Assembly: GCA_963849065.1 (NCBI GenBank)
Contig: CAWKFM010000002.1
Location: 186,001 to 250,000, forward strand
Origin: TOLSYN sp963849065
Lineage (GTDB): Bacteria; Acidobacteriota; Terriglobia; Terriglobales; Acidobacteriaceae
DNA length: 64,000 bases
Reading direction: 5' to 3'
Shown in pieces: positions 16,614 through 24,301 of the stretch; the first letter of the stretch is position 1, and each line of letters opens with the position of its first letter. Both the position numbers and the translations under genes were made by a program. Below the pieces are notes generated by a model, which was not told the origin of the DNA, ran no database searches, and saw nothing but the letters and a program-made list of their open reading frames with translations.

Positions 16614-17992
16614 GGCTTTTTCGCCTCCTGGATGGGACCGATCATGTACAGCGCTTGCTCGGGGTAGTCCGCAAACTCGTCGTTGAGAATGCGCTCGCAA
16701 CCGTCGAGCGAGTCTTCCAGCGAGACCAGTTTGCCGGGTTGATTGGTGAATCCCTCGGTGACAAAGAACGGCTGAGTGAGGAAGCGCTCCAGGCGGCGGG
16801 CGCGATGAACCACGTGGCGGTCCTCATTGGAGAGCTCTTCGATGCCGAGCATGGCGATGATGTCTTTCAACTCTTCGTAGGTCGAAAGGGTTTTGCGAAT
16901 CTCCTGCGCGATGCGGTAGTGGCGCATGCCGACGATGGCCGGGCTGATCATGCGCGAGTTGGAGCGCAGCGGGTCGATGGCGGGAAAGAGACCTTCGGAA
17001 GCGCGTTTGCGGGCAAGCACGATGGAGGCCGAAAGGTGTCCGAAGGTGTGGATGGCAGCGGGATCGCCGAAGTCGTCGGCGGGCACGTAAACCGCCTGCA
17101 CGGAGGTGATGGCTCCGTTGGTGGTGTTGCAGATGCGTTCTTCGAGGTCGGCGAGTTCGGTGCCAAGGGTGGGCTGGTAGCCCAGGCGCGAGGGCAGCTG
17201 GCCGGTGAGAGCCGAGACCTCGGAGCCGGCCTGGATGAAGCGAAAGATGTTGTCGATGAGCAGCAGCACGTCCTGGCGCGCGTCGTCGCGGAAGTATTCG
17301 GCGATGGTGAGGGCGCAGTGGCCGACGCGGATACGGGTTCCAGCGGGCTCGTTCATCTGGCCGAAGACCAGAACGGTTTTGTCCAGAACGCCGGCGGACT
17401 GCAGTTCGCGATAGAGTTCCTCGCCTTCGCGGCAGCGCTCGCCGACTCCGCAGAAGACGCTGATGCCGCTGTGACCGCCGATGGTGTTGTGGATGAGTTC
17501 CATGATAAGGACGGTTTTGCCGACGCCGGCGCCGCCGAACAATCCGCTTTTGCCGCCGCGCTCCAAGGGGGAGAGGACGTCGATGACCTTGATGCCGGTG
17601 TGGAAGACCTCGGAGGTAGCCATGCGGCGAGAGAGAGGGACGCGCGGAGCATGAATGGAGCGCCACTCGCCTCCGGTGATCGGGGCTTTGCGGTCGATGG
17701 TGTTGCCGAAGACGTCAAAGACGCGGCCCAGGACGCGCTGGCCCACCGGCACGGAGAGCGGATGGCCGGTATCCACGATGGGGCCGCCGCGCTCGAGGCC
17801 GCGGGTGGTGGTGAGGGCTACGCCGCGGACAGTGTCAGAGCTGATGTGGGAGACGACTTCGATGACGGAACTCGCGTCTTGGCCCGCGGTGAGAACGTTG
17901 AAGATGTGCGGGAGGTGATCGGGGAAAAAGGCATCAACCACGCTGCCCCGGACTGCCGCTATGACTCCGTCTTTAAGCGCCAACTCAAGCAT
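16610..17992 (-). CDS. atpD: N-ATPase beta subunit (catalytic)
   Basis: Catalytic F1-type subunit, 460 aa. The P-loop GGAGVGKT is at residues 153-160, with the catalytic-Glu region GVGERCREGEELYREL and the ATLGTELADLEERI-type stretch following. It is the first gene of the nine-gene operon. AGGTGA stands 6 bases before the ATG at 17992. In ordinary operons beta is next to last, so the leading position, with atpQ and atpR in the middle, is diagnostic of the N-ATPase. The enzyme probably uses ATP to pump cations outward rather than to make ATP. Confidence 0.95.
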   Translation of the reverse strand: MLELALKDGVIAAVRGSVVDAFFPDHLPHIFNVLTAGQDASSVIEVVSHISSDTVRGVALTTTRGLERGGPIVDTGHPLSVPVGQRVLGRVFDVFGNTIDRKAPITGGEWRSIHAPRVPLSRRMATSEVFHTGIKVIDVLSPLERGGKSGLFGGAGVGKTVLIMELIHNTIGGHSGISVFCGVGERCREGEELYRELQSAGVLDKTVLVFGQMNEPAGTRIRVGHCALTIAEYFRDDARQDVLLLIDNIFRFIQAGSEVSALTGQLPSRLGYQPTLGTELADLEERICNTTNGAITSVQAVYVPADDFGDPAAIHTFGHLSASIVLARKRASEGLFPAIDPLRSNSRMISPAIVGMRHYRIAQEIRKTLSTYEELKDIIAMLGIEELSNEDRHVVHRARRLERFLTQPFFVTEGFTNQPGKLVSLEDSLDGCERILNDEFADYPEQALYMIGPIQEAKKP

Positions 17993-18341
17993 GACAGTTC
18001 ACCTGAAGGACAATGTCTCAGGCCTCCGGTGTGACTGATTGCGCTGGAAAGCTGCCTTGCTCACCAGATCTCCGCAGGCCGCCCGACGGCAGCCGCTGAG
18101 GCCCAGGCTGACAAATTGTGGCCGCGAGGCTGTCGGAGACGTAGTACCCCAGAAGCGCATACTTTGCGGTGACCGGAGTCACGGCGGAAGGTGACCGCTG
18201 GGCCGCTCCCGCGCCCGGGTTGCACGGCGCGAACGCCTGCGGCTGACTTGCCGGAGCCCGTCTGATTGCGTATCGTCAATCGCACGTCAATCGCACCCCA
18301 TGGCGCGCCGCACCTCAAAACCCGGAACGAAGGAGAAAAGC
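17993..18341. other. Divergent control region of N-ATPase operon and oxidoreductase
   Basis: These 349 bases lie between atpD (leftward) and the PYROXD2-like gene (rightward), so promoters for both must be here. I could not identify a clear -35/-10 pair. AAGGAG at 18330-18335 serves the GTG start at 18342. Confidence 0.5.
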
Positions 18342-19934
18342 GTGACCTCACCTACGGCTGCCGTGCTCGGTGAAATTGGACTGCCTGCCACGGTGCGCGA
18401 ACTGGCAAGGCGCCGGTGGGACGTGATTGTGGCCGGAGCGGGGCACAACGGGCTGGTGTGCGCCGCCTACCTGGCACAGGCGGGACGGCAGGTGCTGGTG
18501 CTGGAGAGCCGGACGCGGGTGGGCGGCGCATGCACCATCGAAGAGCCGTTCCCCAAGGTGTACATGTCGCCGTGCGCGTACCTAGCGGGGCTGCTGCATC
18601 CGCTGGTGCTGGCCGAGTTGAGGCTGGCGGAGCGCGGCTTCCAGTGGACTCCGGCGGTAAATGGGCTGTTTGTTCCCTTTCTTGATGGGTCGAGCATTCA
18701 GCTATGGGACGACGAGGAGGCCTGCGAGGCCGAGGTGCAGCGATTCTCTCCGCGCGACGTGGAGGGCTGGCGGGCGATGAACGATGTGGTCCGCAGGCTG
18801 CGCGATAAGCTGCGTCCGGCGGGCGAGGGCGATTTGTGGATTGGCGAGGCTCCGACACGGGAGCAGATTGACGAGCGGCTGGGTGAGGACGAAGAAGCCA
18901 GGCATGTGCTGTTCGACTGGTCGATGGCGGAGTTTGTGGAGCGGTATTTGCAGGACGAGCGGCTGCAAGAGGCGTATCTGGGGCAGGGGGTGATTGGGAC
19001 CCATGCCAGTCCGTTCGACGCGGGAACGGCCTCGATCCGCTTCCATCACTCGTCGGGACGGCTGGGCGGAATGCCGGGGATGTGGGGGTATGTGCGCGGC
19101 GGGATGGGGATGGTGTCGTTTTACTTTTGCGATGCGGCGCGTGAGGCCGGTGCGGTGGTTGCCACGGGAGTTCCGGTGGCGCAGATCGTGCCGGGCGAGG
19201 GGGTGGTGCTGGAAGGCGGCGAGCGGATTGCGGCTCCGGTGGTGGTGTCCAACGCCGACCCTCGGCGGACGCTGGCCATGCTGGGCGCGCAGGCGGATGC
19301 GAAGTGGCGCGAGCAGGTGGAGAGCGTTCCCATCGAGGGCTGCACGGTAAAGCTGAATGTGCTGCTGCGCGAGCTGCCGGACTTTAGGGCGCGGCCGGGA
19401 ACGAACCAGGCGCATCACTATGGACAGATCAATGCTCCGCTGACGAAACAGGAGTGGAAGGCAGGCTACGCCGCGGCACGGAGGGGCGAGTTGCCGGAGC
19501 AGTTGTGGTGCGAGTTGTATTTCCAGAGTGTGCACGATGCGACGGTGGCTCCGGCGGGGCTGCAGACGATGTCGGTGTTTGCGCAGTATGTTCCTTATCG
19601 ATTTGCGCACGGCACATGGGATGAGCAGCGCGATGAGGTGAAGCGGCTGGCGATGCGGTCGCTGGGGCGCTTTTGCTCGAACCTGGATTCGGCGGTGGTT
19701 GACGCGCAGGTGCTGGGGCCGCCCGACATCGAAGAGCGCGTGGGACTGACGGGCGGGCATATCTTCCAGGGGGAGTGCCTGCCGCCGTATATGTGGTCCA
19801 AGCGGCTGGCGGCGCGGACTCCGATGCAGGGGGTGTACCTGTGCGGAGCGTGCACGCATCCGGGCGGCAGCGTGATCGGCATCAACGGGCGCAACGCGGC
19901 GATGGCGGTGCTGAAAGACGGCGGCGGGGTTTAG
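18342..19934 (+). CDS. PYROXD2/phytoene-desaturase-like FAD oxidoreductase
   Basis: A 530-aa FAD-dependent amine-oxidase-fold enzyme. The dinucleotide-binding motif GAGHNG comes about 30 residues from the start, followed by the ESRTRVGGAC strand-loop typical of the phytoene desaturase/PYROXD2 group. A C-terminal GGSVIGINGRNAA motif completes the FAD site. The substrate is unknown. Start: GTG at 18342 has a strong AAGGAG 6 bases upstream; ATG at 18300 in the same frame has none and would add 14 basic residues. A second, shorter member of the same family lies at 38413. It stands alone, divergent from the N-ATPase operon. Confidence 0.88.
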   Translation: MTSPTAAVLGEIGLPATVRELARRRWDVIVAGAGHNGLVCAAYLAQAGRQVLVLESRTRVGGACTIEEPFPKVYMSPCAYLAGLLHPLVLAELRLAERGFQWTPAVNGLFVPFLDGSSIQLWDDEEACEAEVQRFSPRDVEGWRAMNDVVRRLRDKLRPAGEGDLWIGEAPTREQIDERLGEDEEARHVLFDWSMAEFVERYLQDERLQEAYLGQGVIGTHASPFDAGTASIRFHHSSGRLGGMPGMWGYVRGGMGMVSFYFCDAAREAGAVVATGVPVAQIVPGEGVVLEGGERIAAPVVVSNADPRRTLAMLGAQADAKWREQVESVPIEGCTVKLNVLLRELPDFRARPGTNQAHHYGQINAPLTKQEWKAGYAAARRGELPEQLWCELYFQSVHDATVAPAGLQTMSVFAQYVPYRFAHGTWDEQRDEVKRLAMRSLGRFCSNLDSAVVDAQVLGPPDIEERVGLTGGHIFQGECLPPYMWSKRLAARTPMQGVYLCGACTHPGGSVIGINGRNAAMAVLKDGGGV

Positions 19935-20032
19935 ATTCCTACTCTCGCCGCAGACCAAACAACGAGACAAATTTAAAGTTCCAGTGCGGGGCGATGCCAA
20001 CCTTTCCGCTACAGGCGGACTCTACTCTCTTC

Positions 20033-20557
20033 ATGCGCCTACATGTTTGCAGACTCTCGTCCTCCGTCGTGTTTGCCGTCCTGAGTATCGTTTTGGCGTT
20101 TGCTTCTGACGCACAGCAGGTGCCGGAGCAACTCCAGCCACCGGGGAACGAATCTCTGGTTTTCCGGGTTCGCGGGAAAGGCGACCAGATTTACACCTGC
20201 AAAGAGGATAGCGGGCAGTTTACGTGGGTGTTGAAGGCTCCCGACGCCAAACTTGTGGGCAAGGACGGCAAACTTTTCGGCAAGCATTTTGCCGGGCCTT
20301 CGTGGGAGGCGACCGACGGCAGCCGCATCGTCGGCAAAGCCGTGGCCAAGGCTTCACCCGATCCAGAATCCATTCCATGGCTGCTGGTCAACGTGGTCAG
20401 CCATGAGGGCAGCGGACGGCTCTCTCGCGTGACGACGGTTCAGCGCCTCGACACCAAGGGCGGCCAAGCTCCGGCGAGTGGCTGCGACGCGGCGCACGCA
20501 GGCCAGGAAATTCGCATACCGTATTCGGCGGACTATCTCTTCTACGCGCCGAAATAG
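20033..20557 (+). CDS. DUF3455 domain secreted protein
   Basis: A 174-aa protein with a clear signal peptide (residues 1-28, ending near AFASDAQQ). It is followed by a DUF3455 domain: the F-R-V-x-G-x-G-x-Q-Y-x-C opening, a W-E-x-x-D-G-S segment in the middle, and a C-terminal YSADYLFY motif. The function of this family is unknown. The frame continues upstream to 19775 across the preceding gene; an ATG at 19994 is possible, but 20033 gives the best signal peptide. Two cysteines (mature part and near the C-terminus) could form a disulfide. Confidence 0.82.
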   Translation: MRLHVCRLSSSVVFAVLSIVLAFASDAQQVPEQLQPPGNESLVFRVRGKGDQIYTCKEDSGQFTWVLKAPDAKLVGKDGKLFGKHFAGPSWEATDGSRIVGKAVAKASPDPESIPWLLVNVVSHEGSGRLSRVTTVQRLDTKGGQAPASGCDAAHAGQEIRIPYSADYLFYAPK

Positions 20558-20585
20558 GCGGCGGGTGCGCGGAAATCGAGACGCG

Positions 20586-20825
20586 ATGAAGGTGGAGGTC
20601 GAGTGCTACGCGGGATGGAAGGCGGATGAAAGGCCGGTCCGCTTCCGGCTGGACGGGCATGAGTATCGGGTGGAAGAGATTGTCGACCAGTGGTATGAGC
20701 CCGAGAAGGAGTTCTACAAAGTTCGGGCCGACGATGGAAACCTGTACATTTTGCGGAGAGAGAACTCGGTACCGGAGGGGCGTTGGGAGTTGGTGTCGTT
20801 TCGGAAATTGCCGGAGCCGCGATAG
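20586..20825 (+). CDS. Small hypothetical protein
   Basis: A 79-aa protein of unknown function, 28 bases after the DUF3455 gene and probably cotranscribed. It is predicted as mostly beta-strand (alternating EVECYAGW, RFRLDGHEYRVEEI, FYKVRADDGNLYIL), the pattern of a small barrel. GAG stands just upstream of the ATG. Codon usage looks like that of its neighbours. Confidence 0.65.
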   Translation: MKVEVECYAGWKADERPVRFRLDGHEYRVEEIVDQWYEPEKEFYKVRADDGNLYILRRENSVPEGRWELVSFRKLPEPR

Positions 20826-20838
20826 AGCGGTGCGGGGG

Positions 20839-21092
20839 AAAATCGATTGCGGGTTGAGATTGCCTTGAAGCGACAGGTGATATTTGTGCGGAGTAGGGGG
20901 CCTTCGCTTCGCTCAGAGTTTGTGACTTTATTGAAATCGTTAAAACTAGATGCTGAAAACAAAGATAGTTACAGGCCCAAAATGGCCTGTAAATCAATAA
21001 AGTCACAAACTCTCAGGATGACACCTCAGGAACAGAGGCAAAGGCAGGAGCGAAGACAAAGGCAGGAGCCAGAGCAAAGGCAGGAGCAAGAG
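20839..21092. repeat. Dispersed intergenic repeat, interrupted copy
   Basis: Second copy of the repeat at 8195-8322, carrying the same AAAATCGATTGCGGGTTGA block (20839-20857), the GATATTTG and CCTTCGCTTCGCTCAG segments, and GACACCTCAGGA. A 97-bp element interrupts it at the TCAG. The tail is an imperfect GGCAGGA/GGCAAA track that runs up to the alcohol dehydrogenase stop codon. Confidence 0.75.
20917..21013. mobile_element. MITE-like element inserted in an intergenic repeat
   Basis: This 97-bp non-coding element has perfect 19-bp terminal inverted repeats (20917-20935 and 20995-21013, GAGTTTGTGACTTTATTGA outward). TCA flanks it on both sides (20914-20916 and 21014-21016), fitting a 3-bp target duplication. 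The inside is AT-rich, unlike its surroundings, and holds a second perfect hairpin TTACAGGCC/GGCCTGTAA (20970-20978 with 20985-20993). The uninterrupted repeat near 8.2 kb shows the empty-site sequence. It encodes nothing, so a partner transposase would have to act in trans. Confidence 0.7.
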
Positions 21093-21093
21093 C

Positions 21094-22086
21094 CTACGGA
21101 ACGATTACGGCGGCGCCATTGATGGCGTCGCTCTTGATGGCGGCCAAGGCTTCGTTGGCGTCGTCGAGGGCGAAGGTGGTGACCTTGGGCTGGATGCGGA
21201 TCTCGGTGGCCAGGGCGAGGAAGTCGCGGGCGTCGGCGCGGGTCATGTTGGCGACGCTGCGGAGCTGGCGCTCTCCCCACAAGAGGCGGTCGTAGTCGAA
21301 CTCGGGAATGTGGTCGAGATGGATGGCGTTGATGGCCACGACGCCGCCTTTGCGCAGGCTGGAGAGCGCGGCCACCACCACGGCCCCGCTGGGTGCGAAG
21401 GTGATGGCCCGGTCGAGTAGGACCGGAGGGCGCTCGACCTCCGAGCCGACCCAGGTTGCGCCCAGCGATTCGGCGAGTTTGCGGTGCGACTCGCCACGGG
21501 TGGAGACGTAGACCGGGCATCCCCAGGCACGGAGGACTTCGATGGCCAAGTGCGCGGAGGCACCGAAGCCGAAGAGTCCTACGCGTTCGCCGCGCTCCAC
21601 TCCGGCGACGCGCAGACTGCGGAAGCCGATGATGCCGGCGCACAGGAGCGGCGCGGCGTGGAGAGCGTCGAGCGACTGCGGCAGCGGAAAGACAAAGTCG
21701 GCGCGGGCCAGGGCAAACTCCGCGTAGCCGCCGTTGACGCTGTAGCCGGTGAAGGTGGGCGCGTCGCAGAGGTTCTCAAAGTTGTGTTGGCAATACCAGC
21801 AAGTGCCGTCGGTTCCACCGATCCAGGAGACGCCGACGCGGGTGCCTGGCGGAAGTTGCGCGGTTCCGCCTTGCAGGACTTCGCCCACGATCTGATGTCC
21901 GGGGATTAGTTGCTCGCGGCGCGGAGGCAGCTCGCCTTCCACGATGTGCAGGTCGGTGCGGCAGACCCCGCAGGCGAGCACACGGAGCAAGAGCTGTCCG
22001 CTGCCCGCCTCGGGTTTGGCTACCTCTTGCAGGCGCAGAGGCCGGTCCAGCAGCCGGCCCGGCAAGGTAAGTATCGCGGCCTTCAC
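21094..22086 (-). CDS. Zinc-dependent alcohol dehydrogenase family protein
   Basis: A 330-aa medium-chain dehydrogenase/reductase. The catalytic-Zn Cys is in ACGVCRTDLH (about residue 38) with a GHQIVGEV motif carrying the His-Gln-x-x-Gly-x-Val signature (about residue 63). A structural cysteine cluster (C-x2-C pattern in the WYCQHNFENLC stretch) follows, then a Rossmann fold with GFGASAH. It resembles the AdhA-like branch acting on primary alcohols or aldehydes with NAD(P). The start is GTG at 22086; no ATG is in frame. Three TTTCATGAAA palindromes stand just upstream. It follows the MscS gene on the same strand. Confidence 0.88.
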   Translation of the reverse strand: MKAAILTLPGRLLDRPLRLQEVAKPEAGSGQLLLRVLACGVCRTDLHIVEGELPPRREQLIPGHQIVGEVLQGGTAQLPPGTRVGVSWIGGTDGTCWYCQHNFENLCDAPTFTGYSVNGGYAEFALARADFVFPLPQSLDALHAAPLLCAGIIGFRSLRVAGVERGERVGLFGFGASAHLAIEVLRAWGCPVYVSTRGESHRKLAESLGATWVGSEVERPPVLLDRAITFAPSGAVVVAALSSLRKGGVVAINAIHLDHIPEFDYDRLLWGERQLRSVANMTRADARDFLALATEIRIQPKVTTFALDDANEALAAIKSDAINGAAVIVP

Positions 22087-22094
22087 GGGGCATC

Positions 22095-22134
22095 TTTCAT
22101 GAAATTCAGTTTCATGAAAATCGGTTTCATGAAA
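22095..22134. promoter_or_regulatory. Three tandem TTTCATGAAA palindromes
   Basis: Perfect 10-bp palindromes at 22095-22104, 22110-22119 and 22125-22134 recur every 15 bases, separated by TTCAG and ATCGG. They fill the gap between the end of the MscS gene and the start of the alcohol dehydrogenase. Regular spacing suggests an operator array for a dimeric regulator, but a chance tandem duplication is possible. Confidence 0.5.
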
Positions 22135-22135
22135 A

Positions 22136-22975
22136 TCAGGCGGCGGATTGCATGTTCTGCCGTACCTCCTCCTGCAAGGTGCCGCGCAGTTTGTAGTGCT
22201 GCTCCGGAGCCGGGAAGCCGGCCGTGCTGAAGGTGCTCTGGATGAGGCGGTTGGTATCGAAATAGACCCGCCAGTAGTTGGCGTTGGCGCAGAAGGGACG
22301 CACGGCCAGCAGCGGTCCGGCGAGGTTGAACTCGAGAATTTCGACCGCGGGAGCGGGAGTGGCAAGCACGTTGGGAATGCGGGAGACTGCATCCTTCAAC
22401 AGGGCGATAGCCTGCTCGGGGTTGACGTCATGCGAGAGCTGGGCCGTCATATCCACGCGGCGGTAGTCGTTGCGCGTGTAGTTCATGATGTTGTCGCTGA
22501 AGACCTTGGAGTTGCCGACGATGGCCACGACGTTGGCCGGAGTGTTGAGGATGGTGGCGAACAGGCCGATGGACTCGACCGTGCCGGTGACGCCTCCGGC
22601 TTCGATGTAGTCGCCGACCTTGAAGGGGCGCAGCACCAGCAGGAAGACGCCGGCGGCAAAGCTGGCCAGCAGGCCGCTCCAGGCCACGCCGACGGCGATG
22701 CCGACCCCGGCGAGCAGAGCCGCGAAGGAGGCGGTTTCGACGCCGAAAAAGCCGAGCAGGGCGACTACTAAAATGACGTTCAACAAGATGCTGAGGGCGG
22801 AGCGCAGGTAGCCGACCACGGTGGCGTCCAGGGCCTGGCGGTCCAGGGCGTGGCCCATCATTCTGGTGGCGAAGCGGATGAGTGCGCGTCCGACGATCCA
22901 GAGGACGATGGCCCCGAGGAGTTTGAGTGCGAATTGCGTGACGACTACGAGTCCAGTTTGCAGGGTGGCATTCAT
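22136..22975 (-). CDS. MscS-type mechanosensitive ion channel
   Basis: A 279-aa protein of normal MscS length. Three membrane helices lie in the first ~115 residues. The pore-lining third helix is rich in Gly/Ala (LLAGVGIAVGVAWSGLLASFAAG), followed by the beta domain with RPFKVGDYIEAGGVTGTVE and a C-terminal alpha/beta domain. It opens when membrane tension rises and releases solutes on osmotic downshift. ATG at 22975 has GGAGG 6 bases upstream, which fixes the start; the frame extends 11 codons further. It may be cotranscribed with the alcohol dehydrogenase, 49 bases downstream. Confidence 0.92.
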   Translation of the reverse strand: MNATLQTGLVVVTQFALKLLGAIVLWIVGRALIRFATRMMGHALDRQALDATVVGYLRSALSILLNVILVVALLGFFGVETASFAALLAGVGIAVGVAWSGLLASFAAGVFLLVLRPFKVGDYIEAGGVTGTVESIGLFATILNTPANVVAIVGNSKVFSDNIMNYTRNDYRRVDMTAQLSHDVNPEQAIALLKDAVSRIPNVLATPAPAVEILEFNLAGPLLAVRPFCANANYWRVYFDTNRLIQSTFSTAGFPAPEQHYKLRGTLQEEVRQNMQSAA

Positions 22976-23292
22976 GTAGAGCCTCCATGATCGGATTGCG
23001 AGGCGCACCGCGCCGCATACGGTGCGCTTCTTGTTGCACAGCGACTCGAAGGACCGGCAGATGGCGGCTTAGGCATCCGGGTCATCCGATGGGACAGCGG
23101 CGAATAAGGCAACCGCGCCACAACGGGGACGGCGGGACAGCTGGCCCGTCCGCAGATGGACACTCCCCGACCGCTTTAAAGATGCAGAGCTGCGGGAAAG
23201 GGTTATCCCACAGCTTCGTTTTGTAGGAGCGGCGGGAGCAGCTCTGGGGTATAATTCTGCCTCTCTTTAAAAAAAAGCAGCGGAGGACACAG
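22976..23292. other. Divergent promoter region of MscS and SPFH genes
   Basis: These 317 bases hold no gene. They contain a perfect 8-bp hairpin with a 9-base loop (23003-23010 with 23020-23027), which would fall in the MscS leader, a short GGACGG-type inverted repeat near 23125-23150, and the TATAAT of the SPFH gene at 23250. Confidence 0.55.
23250..23255 (+). promoter_or_regulatory. Consensus -10 box of the SPFH gene
   Basis: A perfect TATAAT lies 37 bases before the ATG at 23293, with GGAGGA as ribosome-binding site closer in. No clear -35 box is seen at the right distance. Confidence 0.5.
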
Positions 23293-24195
23293 ATGGAGTT
23301 CCTGGTGATGATCCCTGTCGCAATCGCGATTTTCGTGGTTCTTTTCCTGATTCTGGGAAGCGTGTTTACGGTGCAGACGGCCGAGGTTGCCATCCTGACC
23401 CGCTTCGGCAAGTTTCTGCGGGTAGCCGAGCCCGGATTGAACTGGAAGCGCCCGTTTGTGGACTCGGTTGCGGGCGTGGTGAGCCTGCGGGTCAACCAGA
23501 TCACGCTGACGATGGAGACCAAGACCAAGGACAACGTGTTTGTGACCATTCCGATCTCGGTGCAGAACCGGGTGCGCCCGGAAAAAGCGTATGACGCCTA
23601 TTACAAGCTGTCCGACCCGGTGGCGCAGATCAAGTCGTATGTGGAGCAGGTGATTCTGGGACATGTGCCGGGCATGACGCTGGACGAGGTGTTCGCCACG
23701 CAATCCAGCATTGCCGCCGCGGTGAAGCAGGAACTCGACGTGGACATGGCGCTGTTCGGCTACGAGATTGTGAACGTGCTGGTAACCGACATCGTTCCGG
23801 ATGAAAAGGTGAAGTCGGCGATGAATGACATTAACGCCGCGCAGCGCGAGCAGGTGGCGGCCAACTCCAGGGGCGAGGCGGAAAAGATTCTAGTGGTGAA
23901 AAAGGCCGAGGCCGAAGCCGAGAGCAAGGCGCTGCAGGGACAAGGCATCGCCAACCAGCGGAAGGCGATCATCGAAGGCTTGCAGGTCTCGATCGAGCAG
24001 TTCCAGAAGGTGGTGGAGGGAGCGTCGGCCAAAGAGGTGATGCAGCTGGTGATGGTCACGCAATACTTCGACACCCTGAAGTCGATCGGCGAAAGCGACA
24101 AGACCAACACGCTGTTCCTGGCTCATTCGCCGGGGGCGGTGAGGGATATCTCGGATCAGATTCTGCAATCCATGCTGGTGGCGGAGAGAGCGTAA
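23293..24195 (+). CDS. SPFH/band 7 domain protein (HIR-like)
   Basis: A 300-aa membrane-anchored scaffold protein. One N-terminal membrane helix (about residues 5-25) is followed by the band 7 (SPFH) domain at about 25-190. A long charged helix (about 185-250, with repeated KAEAEAESKALQ) probably drives oligomerisation. The segment VAILTRFGKFLRVAEPGLNWK is typical of the hypersensitive-induced-reaction type. Such proteins form rings in membrane microdomains. No NfeD partner is adjacent. The ATG follows GGAGGACACAG. Confidence 0.9.
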   Translation: MEFLVMIPVAIAIFVVLFLILGSVFTVQTAEVAILTRFGKFLRVAEPGLNWKRPFVDSVAGVVSLRVNQITLTMETKTKDNVFVTIPISVQNRVRPEKAYDAYYKLSDPVAQIKSYVEQVILGHVPGMTLDEVFATQSSIAAAVKQELDVDMALFGYEIVNVLVTDIVPDEKVKSAMNDINAAQREQVAANSRGEAEKILVVKKAEAEAESKALQGQGIANQRKAIIEGLQVSIEQFQKVVEGASAKEVMQLVMVTQYFDTLKSIGESDKTNTLFLAHSPGAVRDISDQILQSMLVAERA

Positions 24196-24301
24196 GGCGA
24201 AAGTCTGGAGATTCGCGCTGGTGGATGCAACTTTTCCAGCGGATTTGCGTCTGTGGTGGGATAGGGCTAATTCAGAACCACAGAAGACAAGGAATCCCCC
24301 G

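Noticed and set aside
12278..18034. Long plus-strand open frames opposite atpA and atpD (493 and 459 codons)
   Set aside because: Low-complexity shadows of conserved subunit genes. No ribosome-binding site or recognisable motifs.
22095..22134. TTTCATGAAA triplet as a CRISPR-like array
   Set aside because: Units are only 15 bp apart with 5-base spacers and no cas genes are near. It fits an operator or tandem repeat, not CRISPR.
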